DNA of 64,000 nt from Bufo bufo (GCF_905171765.1 NC_053397.1:110997295-111061294), one strand, 5' to 3'; numbered from the stretch's first letter, positions 1-11,058 are shown. Translations and numbers: made by a program. The notes: a model not told the origin generated them from the sequence alone.

Positions 1-2919
1 CGTGTGTCTTAGGTTTTTCTGAATGACACTATCAGCACCTTCAATGTAAGATATCCTTTTTGGGATAGATTTCAAGTAGGCCTCATATACCAGAAACTAG
101 GTATTTTGAGAATGGCAAATTTGGGAATAGTTTTTCAACCCAGAACAAAAAGTCTGCTTTTACGGTCACTACAAATAACTTGACCAGCTAAAACAGTACA
201 GATTTGGTTGAATAGAAATGTCAGGCCTGTTTTTTTTTTGCGCTGTGTGACAGGTATAGGTTTAATGACAGAATCAGACTTCTATCTGCACGGTAGCGTG
301 TGTCTTAGGTTTTTCTGAATGACACTATCAGCACCTTCAATGTAAGATATCCTTTTTGGGATAGATTTCAAGTAGGCCTCAAATACCAGAAACTAGTTAT
401 TTTGAGAATGGCAAATTTGGGAATAGTTTTTCAACCCAGAACAAAAAGTCTGCTTTTACGGTCACTACAAATAACTTGACCAGCTAAAACAGTACAGATT
501 TGGTTGAGTAGAAATGTCAGGCCTGTTTTTTTTTTGCGCTATGTGACAGGTATAGGTTTAATCACAGAATTAGACTTCTATCTGCACGGTAGCGTGTGTC
601 TTAGGTTTTTCTGAATGACACTATCAGCACCTTCAATGTAAGATATCCTTTTTGGGATAGATTTCAAGTAGGCCTTATATACCAGAAACTAGTTATTTTG
701 AGAATGGCAAATTTGGGAATAGTTTTTCAACCCAGAACAAAAAGTCTGCTTTTACGGTCACTACAAATAACTTGACCAGCTAAAACAGTACAGATTTGGT
801 TGAATAGAAATGTCAGGCCTGTTTTTTTTTTGCGCTATGTGACAGGTATAGGTTTAATCACAGAATCAGACTTCTATCTGCACGGTAGCGTGTGTCTTAG
901 GTTTTTCTGAATGACACTATCAGCACCTTCAATGTAAGATATCCTTTTTGGGATAGATTTCAAGTAGGCCTCAAATACCAGAAACTAGTTATTTTGAGAA
1001 TGGCAAATTTGGGAATAGTTTTTCTACCCAGAACAAAAAGTCTGCTTTTACGGTCACTACAAATAACTTGACCAGCTAAAACAGTACAGATTTGGTTGAA
1101 TAGAAATGTCAGGCCTGTTTTTTTTTTGCGCTATGTGACAGGTATAGGTTTAATCACAGAATTAGACTTCTATCTGCACGGTAGCGTGTGTCTTAGGTTT
1201 TTCTGAATGACACTATCAGCACCTTCAATGTAAGATATCCTTTTTGGGATAGATTTCAAGTAGGCCTCATATACCAGAAACTAGTTATTTTGAGAATGGC
1301 AAATTTGGGAATAGTTTTTCAACCCAGAACAAAAAGTCTGCTTTTACGGTCACTACAAATAACTTGACCAGCTAAAACAGTACAGATTTGGTTGAATAGA
1401 AATGTCAGGCCTGTTTTTTTTTTGCGCTGTGTGACAGGTATAGGTTTAATCACAGAATCAGACTTCTATCTGCACGGTAGCGTGTGTCTTAGGTTTTTCT
1501 GAATGACACTATCAGCACCTTCAATGTAAGATATCCTTTTTGGGATAGATTTCAAGTAGGCCTCATATACCAGAAACTAGTTATTTTGAGAATGGCAAAT
1601 TTGGGAATAGTTTTTCAACCCAGAACAAAAAGTCTGCTTTTACGGTCACTACAAATAACTTTACCAGCTAAAACAGTACAGATTTGGTTGAATAGAAATG
1701 TCAGGCCTGTTATTTTTTGCGCTATGTGACAGGTATAGGTTTAATCACAGAATCAGACTTCTATCTGCACGGTAGCGTGTGTCTTAGGTTTTTCTGAATG
1801 ACACTATCAGCACCTTCAATGTAAGATATCCTTTTTGGGATAGATTTCAAGTAGGCCTCAAATACCAGAAACTAGTTATTTTGAGAATGGCAAATTTGGG
1901 AATAGTTTTTCTACCCAGAACAAAAAGTCTGCTTTTACGGTCACTACAAATAACTTGACCAGCTAAAACAGTACAGATTTGGTTGAATAGAAATGTCAGG
2001 CCTGTTTTTTTTTTGCACTATGTGACAGGTATAGGTTTAATCACAGAATTAGACTTCTATCTGCACGGTAGCGTGTGTCTTAGGTTTTTCTGAATGACAC
2101 TATCAGCACCTTCAATGTAAGATATCCTTTTTGGGATAGATTTCAAGTAGGCCTCATATACCAGAAACTAGTTATTTTGAGAATGGCAAATTTGGGAATA
2201 GTTTTTCAACCCAGAACAAAAAGTCTGCTTTTACGGTCACTACAAATAACTTGACCAGCTAAAACAGTACAGATTTGGTTGAATAGAAATGTCAGGCCTG
2301 TTTTTTTTTTGCGCTGTGTGACAGGTATAGGTTTAATCACAGAATCAGACTTCTATCTGCACGGTAGCGTGTGTCTTAGGTTTTTCTGAATGACACTATC
2401 AGCACCTTCAATGTAAGATATCCTTTTTGGGATAGATTTCAAGTAGGCCTCATATACCAGAAACTAGTTATTTTGAGAATGGCAAATTTGGGAATAGTTT
2501 TTCAACCCAGAACAAAAAGTCTGCTTTTACGGTCACTACAAATAACTTTACCAGCTAAAACAGTACAGATTTGGTTGAATAGAAATGTCAGGCCTGTTAT
2601 TTTTTGCGCTGTGTGACAGGTATAGGTTTAATCACAGAATCAGACTTCTATCTGCACGGTAGCGTGTGTCTTAGGTTTTTCTGAATGACACTATCAGCAC
2701 CTTCAATGTAAGATATCCTTTTTGGGATAGATTTCAAGTAGGCCTCATATCCCAGAAACTAGTTATTTTGAGAATGGCAAATTTGGGAATAGTTTTTCTA
2801 CCCAGAACAAAAAGTGTGCTTTTATGTTCACTACAAATAACTTGACCAGCTAAAACAGTACAGATTTGGTTGAATAGAAATGTCAGGCCTGTTTTTTTTT
2901 TGCGCTGTGTGACAGGCTC
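1..2919 (-). repeat. Satellite-like array of ~296-bp units derived from the hAT 5' UTR, with three-unit higher-order structure
   Basis: Units begin at 1, 297, 593, 889, 1185, 1481, 1776, 2072, 2368 and 2663 (period 296, twice 295); the array continues off the left edge. Diagnostic variants recur every third unit: units 4 and 7 have CAAATACC with TTTTTCTACCC and end ATTAG; 5 and 8 have CATATACC and GCGCTGTG; 6 and 9 have ACTTTACC and GTTATTTTTTGCG. This gives an 887-bp higher-order period (889 to 1776 to 2663). The unit is the reverse complement of the 294-bp repeat present in just over two copies at 24847-25500. Short ORFs called here are by-products of the repeat. Confidence 0.95.
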
Positions 2920-3222
2920 AACTTGCCCCTGATGTAGTATATGGCCAAAAAATAACCACACTGTTGATGGTTAAATGCACTTGGGTGACACAGGCTCAGC
3001 CTGCACCAGATGTAGTATATGGCCAAAAAATAACCAGACTGTTGATGGTTAAATGCACTTCGGTGACACAGGCTCAGCCTGCAGCTGATGTAGTATATGG
3101 CCAAAAAATAACCAGACTGTTGATGGTTAAATGCACTTCCGTGACACAGGCTCAGCCTGCAGCTGATGTAGGATATAGCACAAAATAACCACACTATTGA
3201 TGGTTAAATACACTTGGTGATA
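2920..3222 (-). repeat. 78-bp tandem repeat, four copies, hAT 5' UTR
   Basis: The motif GATGTAGTATATGG recurs at 2931, 3009, 3087 and (as GATGTAGGATAT) 3165, an exact 78-bp period. Each unit carries AACCA, TGATGGTTAAATGCACTT and, in most units, a GTGACACAGGCTCAGCCTGC segment. Similar but less regular units (67-77 bp) sit at the same relative place in the hAT element at 24490-24845. Confidence 0.9.
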
Positions 3223-3477
3223 GCTTGTGCTGGCGCACCACAAGTCACAAAATGGCCGCCGATCACCCCAGAAAAAAAGTGATCTAAAAACGCTCTGAGC
3301 AGCCTCAAAAAAGTGAGCAAGTCAATATTAGCACTTCAATGATCCACAGCTGCAGATCGATCACAGAATGAAGTCTTTTGGAGGAGTTAATCTGCCTAAT
3401 CTCGCCCTAACGTCGCAGCTGCAACCTCTCCCTATGCTTGAATCAGCAGAGTGACGTGCAGCGCAACGTGACCCAAG

Positions 3478-3486
3478 CTTATATAG
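3478..3486 (-). promoter_or_regulatory. TATA box of the left hAT element
   Basis: On the minus strand this reads CTATATAAG, preceded upstream (plus-strand 3510-3530) by an inverted CCAAT motif within GGCCAATCACAGCC. The same CCAAT-TATA arrangement is at 24190-24229 and 32615-32655 in the two other hAT elements, about 150-300 bp inside their 5' ends, which supports a conserved transposon promoter. Confidence 0.6.
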
Positions 3487-3685
3487 AGGCTGGGTCACAT
3501 GCTGCACTGGCCAATCACAGCCATGCCAATAGTAGGCAAGGCTGTGATGGCCTCTTGGGGCAAGTAGTATGACGCTTGTTGATTGGCTGCTTTGCAGCCT
3601 TTCAAAAAGCGCCAAGAAAGCGCCGAACACCGAACCCGAACTCAGACTTTTAAGAAAATATACAGTTCGGGTTCGCTCATCCCTT

Positions 3686-5037
3686 GTGGTGACCAGAGAT
3701 CACTTCTCAGTTCCTATGCTTCCTGGCTGATGTTTTGGTCACTTTTGAATGCTGGCGGTGCTTTCACTCTAGTGGTAGCATGAGACGGAGTCTACAACCC
3801 ACACAAGTGGCTCAGGTAGTGCAGTTTATCCAGGATGGCACATCAATGCGAGTTGTGGCAAGAAGGTTTGCTGTGTCTGTCAGCGTAGTGTCCAGAGCAT
3901 GGAGGCGCTACCAGGAGACAGGCCAGTGCATCAGGAGACGTGGAGGAGGCCGTAGGAGGGCAACAACCCAGCAGCAGGACCGCTACCTCCGCCTTTGTGC
4001 AAGGAGGAACAGGAGGTGCACTGCCAGAGCCCTGCAAAATGACCTCCAGCAGGCCACAAATGTGCATGTGTCTGCTCAAACGGTCAGAAACAGACTCCAT
4101 GAGGGTGATATGAGGGCCCGACGTCCACAGGTGGGGGTTGTGCTTACAGCCCAACACCGTGCAAGACGTTTGGCATTTTCCAGAGAACACCAATATTGGC
4201 AAATTCGCCACTGGCGCCCTGTGCTCTTCACAGATGAAAGCAGGTTCACACTGAGCACATGTGACAGACGTGACAGAGTCTTGAGACGCCGTGGAGAACG
4301 TTCTGCTGCCTGCAACATCATCCAGCATGACCGGTTTGGCTTTGGGTCAGTAATGGTGTGGGGTGGCATTTCTTTGGAGGGCCGCACAGCCCTCCATGTG
4401 CTCGCCAGAGGTAGCCTGACTGCCATTAGGTACCGAGATGAGATCCTCAGACCCCTTGTGAGACCATATGCTGGTGCGGTTGGCCCTGGGTTCCTCCTAA
4501 TGCAAGACAATGCTAGACCTCATGTGGCTGGAGTGTGTCAGCAGTTCCTGCAAGACGAAGGCATTGATGCTATGGACTGGCCCGCCCGTTCCCCAGACCT
4601 GAATCCAATTGAGCACATCTGGAACGTCACGTTGCACCACAGACTGTCCAGGAGTTGGAGGATGCTTTAGTCCAGGTCTGGGAAGAGATCCCTCAGGAGA
4701 CCGTCTGCCACCTCATCAGGAGCATGCACAGGCGTTGTAGGGAGGTCATACAGGCACGTGGAGGCCACACACACTACTGAGCCTCATTTTGACTTGTTTT
4801 AAGGACATTACATCAAAGTTGGATCAGCCTGTAGTGTGTTTTTCCACTTTAATTTTGAGGGTGACTCCAAATCCAGACCTCCATGGGTTGAAAAATTTGA
4901 TTTCCATTTTTTTATTTTTGTGTGATTTTGTTGTCAGCACATTCAACTATGTAAAGAACAAAGTATTTCAGAAGAATATTTAATTAATTCAGATCTAGGA
5001 TGTGTTATTTTTGTGTTCCCTTTATTTTTTTGAGCAG
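3686..5037 (+). mobile_element. Tc1/mariner element, 5' inverted repeat missing
   Basis: A Tc1-type transposase region is followed by a 3' end with GTTCCCTTTATTTTTTTGAG and CAGTATA, the reverse of a common Tc1 terminal repeat (CTGCTCAAAAAAATAAAGGG). A TA microsatellite runs from 5038 to 5053 and hides the TA target duplication. The matching 5' terminal repeat is absent because the hAT element ends directly at 3685. Confidence 0.85.
3780..4780 (+). pseudogene. Tc1-type DD34E transposase, frameshifted near the C-terminus
   Basis: Tc1/mariner transposases cut and paste DNA at TA sites using a DDE triad. Reading from the ATG at 3780, the N-terminal ~110 residues carry two helix-turn-helix regions rich in Arg. 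Catalytic residues are D152 (FTDESRF), D243 (MQDNARPH) and E278 (LNPIEHIW); 34 residues lie between the second D and the E, the DD34E arrangement. After LNPIEHIW the frame runs to a stop at 4668-4670, but the family C-terminus continues in another frame ([13 protein letters not shown], then QARGGHTHY) to a stop at 4778-4780. A small deletion near 4620-4630 therefore broke the frame. The catalytic core itself has no stop codon. It is not expected to be active. Confidence 0.9.
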
Positions 5038-5053
5038 TATATATATATATATA

Positions 5054-5534
5054 GTGGCAGTGGAGCTGCCAGAGGGCCATATGTGGGCCATTAAAATAGT
5101 GTATCTCACCCTGAGAAAGCTGAGTGAGAACACGAATGGCTGGGATAACAGGTTTTTCCCACTATCTGCAGCAACTAGACTGGTAATTAAGATAATTAGC
5201 AGCTAGCTAAGGAGCTCGGGTAAATGTGGGCTGAGCTCCTCAATCAGGGCCCCCAGTCTGGGGAAGGAGCAGGCTGTGCCAAGGCCTGTGGGAGCAAGGA
5301 CCCTCTAACTCTGTGTAGGGTAAGCACTGTGCTGTGTTTTGGGGAGCTGGGTGGTAGACCCAGATCCCGATAGAGAGGGAGAAATACTGTGTAGTCAGTG
5401 GCCAGACGGCCGAGTATTTATGTTTATGATTTATTTGGACTGCTGTAAAAGTGACAATAAAGCTGGTCGCAGTTTGTACCCAAATCTGCAGTGTTGGAGT
5501 GGCTTCGTGAGGTGTGCCAACCGTCTAAGGTGAG
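5054..5534 (+). mobile_element. Solo-LTR-like repeat, copy 1
   Basis: This begins GTGGCAGTGGAGCTGCC and ends near GTGCCAACCGTCTAAG, with a polyadenylation-type CAATAAAGCTGG at about 5455. A second copy in the same orientation lies at 22615-23029 and resumes at 50532-50567 after a gypsy insertion. The shared boundaries and the AATAAA near the end suggest an LTR. I see no coding region attached and no clear target duplication. Confidence 0.6.
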
Positions 5535-5922
5535 AATGTAAGCCGTGTGCAGGGGTGGGCTCCCCAGGATACAGTGAAGCCACGATCGAGGAAAACAACT
5601 CCACCACCAGATTTTGCCAAAACAGAGTTTTACTTAAACGTGGTAATGAACACAACCACAAATGCTGGGAACATACAATAAATTTACATACACCCAGCGC
5701 GAAGGCTGAGATCCTTGTGCTGCACAGCACAACGCCCTGCGATGAATGCAGAAGAAAAGCGTGGTAATATACATAACTAAACTGCCACACCTTACCTGTT
5801 ATTACCCTAAAAAAACAAGAATAACTGTATGGGTGTGTAGTACGGGCTAGCCTGTGGTGCAGCACAACAGCTTACAATCCCATAACTGGTGTTGTAGCAC
5901 GTGCCTGAGTATTCCTCCTGAG
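5535..5922. other. Unclassified repeat-like sequence, left part, split by hAT-A
   Basis: No reading frame of interest. It looks like the reverse strand of an LTR or 3' end (AGAGTTTTACTTAAACG near 5620). After removal of hAT-A at 5923-11058 it continues at 11067 without loss, the duplication CTCCTGAG marking the join. Confidence 0.4.
5915..5922. repeat. Target-site duplication of hAT-A (left)
   Basis: CTCCTGAG directly precedes the TAGAGTTG end and is repeated exactly at 11059-11066. Confidence 0.95.
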
Positions 5923-6254
5923 TAGAGTTGATTGGACACCTGGATGTTCGGGTTCGACGGGTTCAGCCGAACTTCCCAAAAAAAAATGAGTTCGGAACCC
6001 GAACTTGACCCCGAACTTTGGAGCACTAAGATGGCTCTAAAAAAGTCATGGAAAGGGCTAGAGGGCTGCAAATGGCATCAAAATGTGGTTAATAGCATGG
6101 CAAGTGCTCTGCAAACAAATGTGGATAGGGATATGACTTAAAATAACATAAAATACGCAAAAATAAAAAATAATATTCTTGATCTAGAAGGACGAGGTCC
6201 ATATGGCGTAAGAGGTTGAGGAGGCGGTGGATGTGGCAGTGCTGGCGGTGTAGG

Positions 6255-6479
6255 TGGGAAATAAAACCTGTGATAACCCCCTCCAGCCATGCTAAACAAA
6301 TGTTCAGACAATACACTGGCTGCAGGGCAGGCCAGCACCTCCAAGGCATAAAGGGCAAGCTCAGGCCATATGCCCAATTTGGAGACCCAGAAAATGAAGG
6401 GGGCAGACCCATCAGTCAGTACGTGTAGGCGTGTGCACACATACTGTTCCACCATGTCACACGTCCCCGTGATGTCCAC
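6255..6479 (-). pseudogene. hAT transposase C-terminal dimerisation domain, extra copy in hAT-A
   Basis: The minus-strand frame contains MVEQYVCTRLHVLTDGSAP, WPELALYALEVLACPAASV and LSEHLFSMAGG, matching the C-terminal dimerisation segment of the hAT-B transposase (28770-28945). Compared with that copy the catalytic-glutamate segment SERVFSTAGG has become SEHLFSMAGG and the following KRSRLSTANVDKL part is missing. This is a second, detached copy: the main C-terminal domain of the same element lies at 8283-8595. The hAT-C element has the same duplicated arrangement (46034-46276), so the duplication arose before both insertions. Confidence 0.85.
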
Positions 6480-6920
6480 GATCCAATTGAATATCTTCTA
6501 TATCAACTTTCGATGTTCTTTTGTGCGCCTACCATGTTGATCAAGGTAAGCGGTGAATCAGGGTTCCACGCCAGAGAGGGGTCGTGAGAAAGGGAGACCA
6601 CATCCAAGGGAGGTCAGTGGCTGCAATGTGATCAAGCTGAAATGTGGGACAAATTATTGAAGCCGAAGCTTCCAAGTAAAGGAGGGGGCGCGCAGCAATT
6701 ACCCACTCCCGACTCGGGGAGGTAGTGACGATAAATAACAATATAGGACTCTTAAGAGGCCCTTTTTTTGGAATAACTAATAATAAATTATAGGGAATGT
6801 CCATGGGGTATTTTGGATTTGTAAACGTTAGACAGGAGAGGCCCTGCTGCCACTTTGTTGACTCTAGATAACTTCTGCCTGATCGCACGTCCCCGTGATG
6901 TCCACCATCCATTTGGATAT
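6480..6920. other. hAT-A 3' UTR, partly duplicated within the element
   Basis: The segment from AATATCTTCTATATCAAC through CATGTTGATCA, GATTCCACGCC-like and CACATCCAAGGGAGGTCA blocks is repeated with divergence at about 7510-7680, on the other side of the solo LTR. Plus-strand counterparts lie in hAT-C at 45480-46060. No gene is visible. Confidence 0.6.
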
Positions 6921-7509
6921 TGTCACGGATGTAGTAGGGGAGAACACCAAAAGACAATCAAGAAGGAAGGGGAAAGACACTAGGCCTCACCGCTAGGGTG
7001 AGGAAAGGGGTCACCACCTATAAAAACCTGCTCCTGGCCCTAACTCCTATTTGTATGGGCACCTCTCGATGGTAGAGATACCCATACACGGGAACCTAGA
7101 AAACCCTGGTGACCCTCAGATGCCCTAAAGATAATGACAGGGCAGAGACCACCTGTTCCTTCCCTGGTGAAGAAACTAGCGTCTCACTGAGACCTAGTAA
7201 ACAACCGGGGGGGGGGGGGATACAAAACACGACAAGCGGAACACTTAACTTCAGAGGATGAAGGATGAACAAGACTTCAACACGAACCACACTCCAGCTC
7301 TTCCAAGACCAAATGAAGCTATCCCAAGCAAGGAGTGATGGGAAAAGTCAGACTAAATAGGGCGAGGTAAAGGTCACATGATCCACACCTGAACAGGAGG
7401 TGTGGACATACCAGCAACACACAGACAAAGTGAAACCAAAAATAGGCTGTCAGATCACTAATGCGCAGATAATCTTTCAGACTTTCCAGGACCTGTCACA
7501 GATGTGACA
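6921..7509. mobile_element. Solo LTR (589 bp) inside hAT-A
   Basis: It begins TGTCACGGATGTAG and ends CACAGATGTGACA (TG...CA), flanked by the 5-bp duplication GATAT at 6916-6920 and 7510-7514. It splits the hAT-A 3' UTR. No internal retroelement sequence is present, so it is the product of LTR-LTR recombination. A run of G at about 7207-7219 is its only low-complexity tract. Orientation is not determined. Confidence 0.85.
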
Positions 7510-7729
7510 GATATCTTCTCTATCAACTTTCAATGTTCTTTTCTGCGCCTACCATGTTGATCACGGTTAACGGCGAATCAGGATTCCACGCCGGAGAGGG
7601 AGCGTGAGAAAGAGATACCACATCCAAGGGAGGTCAATGGCTCCAATGTGATTGAGCGGAAATGTAGGGCACGTTGTTAAAGTTGAAGCATCGAGGGGGC
7701 GTGTGTCAATTAAAGACAATTTTTTTTAA

Positions 7730-8270
7730 TTGAATTCCCTGTCACCTATGCAGAGCAGGGGTTTTTCATCGCCAAAAATGAGTTAATGTCACCCACTAAT
7801 GGAACAGACGATTTTTTTACATTTCAGGCCCTGTCACCTATGCAGAGCAGGGGTTTATTCACTGCAAAAATAGTAAATTGTCACCAAGAATGTAACAGAC
7901 GAATTAGTGAAATATATTTCCTTGTTCACTAGGTAGAGTAGGGGTATATCACAGCCAAAAATTGGTGAATGTCACCCAACAATGTAACAGAAAAATTTGT
8001 GAAATTTATTAACCTTTCTACTAGGTAGAGCGGGGGTATATTACAGGCAAAAATTGGTGAATGTCACCCGACAATGTAACAGACAAATTAGTGAAATTTA
8101 TTAACCTGTCCACTAGGTAGAGCAGGGGTATATCACAGCCAAATATTGGTGAATGTCACCCAACTATGTAACAGAAAAATTAGTGAAATTTTTTAACCTG
8201 CCCACTAGGTAGAACAGGGGTTTACCACAGCTAAAAATTGGTGAATTTCACCTGAAAAGAGACAAATTAT
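7730..8270 (-). repeat. ~80-bp imperfect tandem repeats, hAT-A 3' UTR
   Basis: About six units share GTAGAGCAGGGGTATATCACAGCC, AAAATTGGTGAATGTCACC and AATGTAACAGACAAATTAGT blocks. The opposite-strand counterparts are at 40140-40565, 43697-44122 and 45066-45420 in hAT-C, always just after transposase C-terminal sequence. Confidence 0.8.
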
Positions 8271-8282
8271 TGAAATGACATA

Positions 8283-9553
8283 AAATAAAATACATACTGT
8301 GGGATCCATGCCTGGTTGATTTTAATAAACGTGAGCTTGTCCACATTGGCTGTGGACAGGCGGCTGCGCTTGTCTGTGATAACGCCCCCTGCCGTGCTAA
8401 ACACACGTTCAGACAATACACTGGCTGTAGGGCAGGCCAGCACCTCCACGGCATAAAGGGCAAGCTCAACCATGTGCCCAATTTGGATACCCAGAAGTTG
8501 AAGGGGGCAGACCCGTCATTCAGTACGTGTAGGCCTGTGCACACATACTGCTCCACCATGTTGCTGAAATGCTGCCTCCTGCTAAGAAGTTCCATAACAG
8601 CTGGTGGTGCTGGTTGTTGTGGCGTACTGACAAAGCTTTATCACATTTCAGCTATGCTAACCCTGTCTTCTGAGGTGCTGGCGGTGCCCCAGCTGCGTTG
8701 GCGACTTCTTCCTCATCTTCTGCCTTTGCCTTGTGCTTCCATTGTGCCCCCGCTGTCAGGTGGGAATGCCACCAGCAGCGCGTCTACCAGCGTACGCTTG
8801 TACTCGCGCATCTTACTCCAGTGACGGAATTAAGGACGGTACTTTGTCCTTGTAACGGGGATCCAGCAGCGTGGCCACCCAGTAATCAGCACAAGTTAGA
8901 ATGTGGCCAACTCGGCGGTCGTTGCGGAGACACTGCAGCATGTAATCTCTCATGTATGCCAGGCTGCCCAGAAGCAACGACAAGCTGTCCTCTGTGGGAG
9001 GTGTATCATCTGTGTCCTCTGTATCCCCCCAGCCACGCACCAGTGATGGCCATGAGCTGGTTTGGGTGCCACCCTGATGTGAACACGGTTCCTCCTCCTC
9101 CATCTCCTTATTCTCCACCTCGTCATCCTCCAGAACTGTGCCCTGGCTGGACAATTCTGTACCTGGCGTTTGTGGGTGCAGGAACCCACCCTCGGAGCCA
9201 CTTGTGAATGACTGGCCGGACACCCTATGAAATGATCCCTCTTCCTCCTCCTTCTCCTGTGCCACATCCTCTTCCATCATCGCCAGAAGCATTTTTTAAA
9301 GGAGGCATAGAAGTAGGATAGTAATGCTGAGAACGGCATTATCGGCACTGGCCATGTTGGTGGAGTACTCGAAACAGCGCAACAAGGAACACCGGTCTCG
9401 CATGGAGGCCCAGTTATTGGTGGTGAAGTGGTGCTGTTCCGCAGAGTGACTCACCTGTGCATGCTGCAGCTGAAACTCCACTATCGCCTGCTGCTGCTCG
9501 CACAGTCTGGCCAGCATGTCCAAGGTAGAGTTCCACCCGCGTTCAACTGACAC
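8283..9553 (-). pseudogene. hAT transposase, C-terminal part (hAT-A)
   Basis: On the minus strand the region 9553 to 8813 gives STLDMLARLCEQQQAI, an acidic Glu/Asp-rich linker, PPTEDSLSL, HILTCADYWVATLLDPRYK; after a frame change 8595 to 8283 gives LSRRQHFSNMVEQYVCT, VLSERVFSTAGGVITDKRSR and FIKINQAWIPQ. These correspond in order to the C-terminal half of the hAT-B transposase (27780-29030). The BED finger, first catalytic Asp and the CxxH segment are absent: upstream sequence jumps at about 9554 to 5' UTR repeats. At least one frameshift and a stop (near 9296) are present. A deletion derivative that would need a transposase supplied by another element. Confidence 0.9.
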
Positions 9554-9595
9554 ATCGCATCCGCGTGAAATACTCGCTCGTGTGAAAGGGGCCTA

Positions 9596-10600
9596 ACAAA
9601 TGCAGCATAGGTCCCAGATGTATGGTATTGCAAAACATTGGTGTTTTTTTAAACCCAGAAAATTTTTGCTATATTTCAAGCTTGTATTTTACACTGACAG
9701 ATGCAGCAAACGCCAAAAATTTTGTATTTTGCCCAATATGGGTGTTTTTTTAAACCCAGAAAATTATTGCAGTATTTCAAGCTTGTATTTCACACTGACA
9801 AATGCTGCAAAGGCACCAGATGTAGGATATTGCCAAAAAATTGTGTTTTTTTTAAACCCAGAATATTATTGCAGTATTTCAAACTTGTATTTCACACTGA
9901 CAGATGCAGCAAACGCAGCAAATTTTGTATTTTGCTCAAAATGGGTGTTTTTTTTAATAACAGAATATAACAGCAGTATCTAACGCTTGTATTTCACACT
10001 GACAAATGCTGCAAAGGTACCAGATGTAGGATATTGCCAAAAATTTGTGTATTTTTAAACCCAGAAATTTTTTGCTGTATTTCAAGCTTGTATTTAACAC
10101 TGACAGATGCAGCAAACGCCAAAAATTTTGTATTTTGCTCAATATGGGTATTTTTTTAAACCCAGTAAATTATTGCAGTATTTCAAGCTTGTATTTCACA
10201 CTGACAGATACAGCAAAGGCTGCAAATTTAGTATTTTGCCCAAAATGTTTTTTTATTTTTATATAACAGAATATAACAGCAGTATCTAACGCTTGCATTT
10301 CACACTGACAAATGCTGCAAAGGCACCAGATGTAGGATATTGCCCAAAATTATTATTTTTTAAACCCAGAATATTATTGCAGTATTTCAAGCTTGTATTT
10401 CATACTTACAGATGCAGCAAACCCCGCAAATTTTGTATTCTGCTCAAAATGGGTGTTTTTTTAATAACAGAATATAACAGCAGTATCTAATACTTGTATT
10501 TCACACTGACAGATACAGCAAAGGCTGCAAATTTAGCATTTTGCCCAAAATTTGTGTTTTTTTAATAACAGAATATAACAGCAGTATCTAACACTTAATG
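9596..10600 (-). repeat. ~103-bp tandem repeats, hAT-A 5' UTR
   Basis: About nine units share CTTGTATTTCACACTGACA, GATGCAGCAAA, TTTGTATTTTGCCCAAAATG and a TTTTTTTAAACCCAGAA block. The reverse complements form the repeats at 34611-35345 and 36450-36740 in hAT-C. Several short ORFs here are repeat artefacts. Confidence 0.85.
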
Positions 10601-11058
10601 AACATAAAATAATTGAACAACTGGCACTAAATACACAAAGCAAGCAGCAGTGTCTACACAGCTCCGTAATAGCTGCCACAGAAAACGTAACAAATACTTC
10701 GCTCAGCCAATCACTAATAGCCCTTACTGTCAGATATTAGGACATTGTAGTACCATTCCACATCAGCCTTAACATCAAGATTACCTTGTTTCTGATGTAT
10801 GGTTTACTATACGACTTTGTCCAGGGTATCGATAATATGCGGATTCTTGTGCACAGAGGGTTTTGCAGGTAAAAGGCTGTTCGGAGTTCGCCCCGGCCGG
10901 TAGCGAAACTCCGCTGATACTCACGCTCACGCTTGCAAAAGGGAGCTGGTGACGTCACCACTATGAGCTACGGGCTGCTGTAAAGTTCAGGTTCGGGTCC
11001 AAAAATCCTAAAGTTTGGTACGAACTCAAACTTTACAGTTCGGGTTCACTCAACCCTA
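10601..11058 (-). other. hAT-A 5' terminal region
   Basis: Non-coding. The last 80 bp (GTTCAGGTTCGGGTCC ... CAGTTCGGGTTCACTCAACCCTA) match the GTTCGGG-rich 5' ends of the other hAT elements, but the section 10650-10960 is unlike them and lacks the CTATATAAG box. Confidence 0.6.

Larger units (their letters stand above)
1..3685 (-). mobile_element. hAT transposon, 5' part (minus strand), cut by the left window edge
   Basis: The right end reads GTTCGGGTTCGCTCATCCCT, the reverse complement of the 5' end of the complete hAT element at 23973 (TAGGGATGAG...), with the last base T instead of A. From 3685 leftwards the order matches that element in reverse: terminal GTTCGGG block, CCAAT and TATA promoter, GGCGGCCATTTTG block, 78-bp repeats, then ~296-bp repeats. 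No transposase is reached before the window edge. The element abuts a Tc1 transposase region that lacks its 5' inverted repeat, so it probably inserted into that Tc1 element; the other 8-bp target-site duplication would lie outside the window. Confidence 0.85.
5923..11058 (-). mobile_element. hAT-A: complete non-autonomous hAT element with 8-bp target duplication
   Basis: The left end is TAGAGTTGATTGGACACC and the right end is TTCACTCAACCCTA, imperfect inverted repeats. The flanks are CTCCTGAG at 5915-5922 and again at 11059-11066, an exact 8-bp duplication, diagnostic of hAT. Transposase remnants read on the minus strand, so the 5' end is at 11058. Order in element sense: 5' terminal region, ~103-bp repeats (9596-10600), transposase C-terminal two-thirds (8283-9553), ~80-bp repeats (7730-8270), duplicated UTR with a solo LTR inside, a second C-terminal domain copy (6255-6479), 3' end. 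The BED finger and the first half of the transposase are deleted. Confidence 0.95.

Noticed and set aside
1..2919. Regularly spaced direct repeats that could suggest a CRISPR-like array
   Set aside because: Units are 296 bp, contiguous, without unique spacers, and belong to a eukaryotic transposon.
2734..3194. ORFs of 74-103 codons on both strands
   Set aside because: They are read-through of 78-bp and 296-bp tandem repeats and repeat the same peptide.
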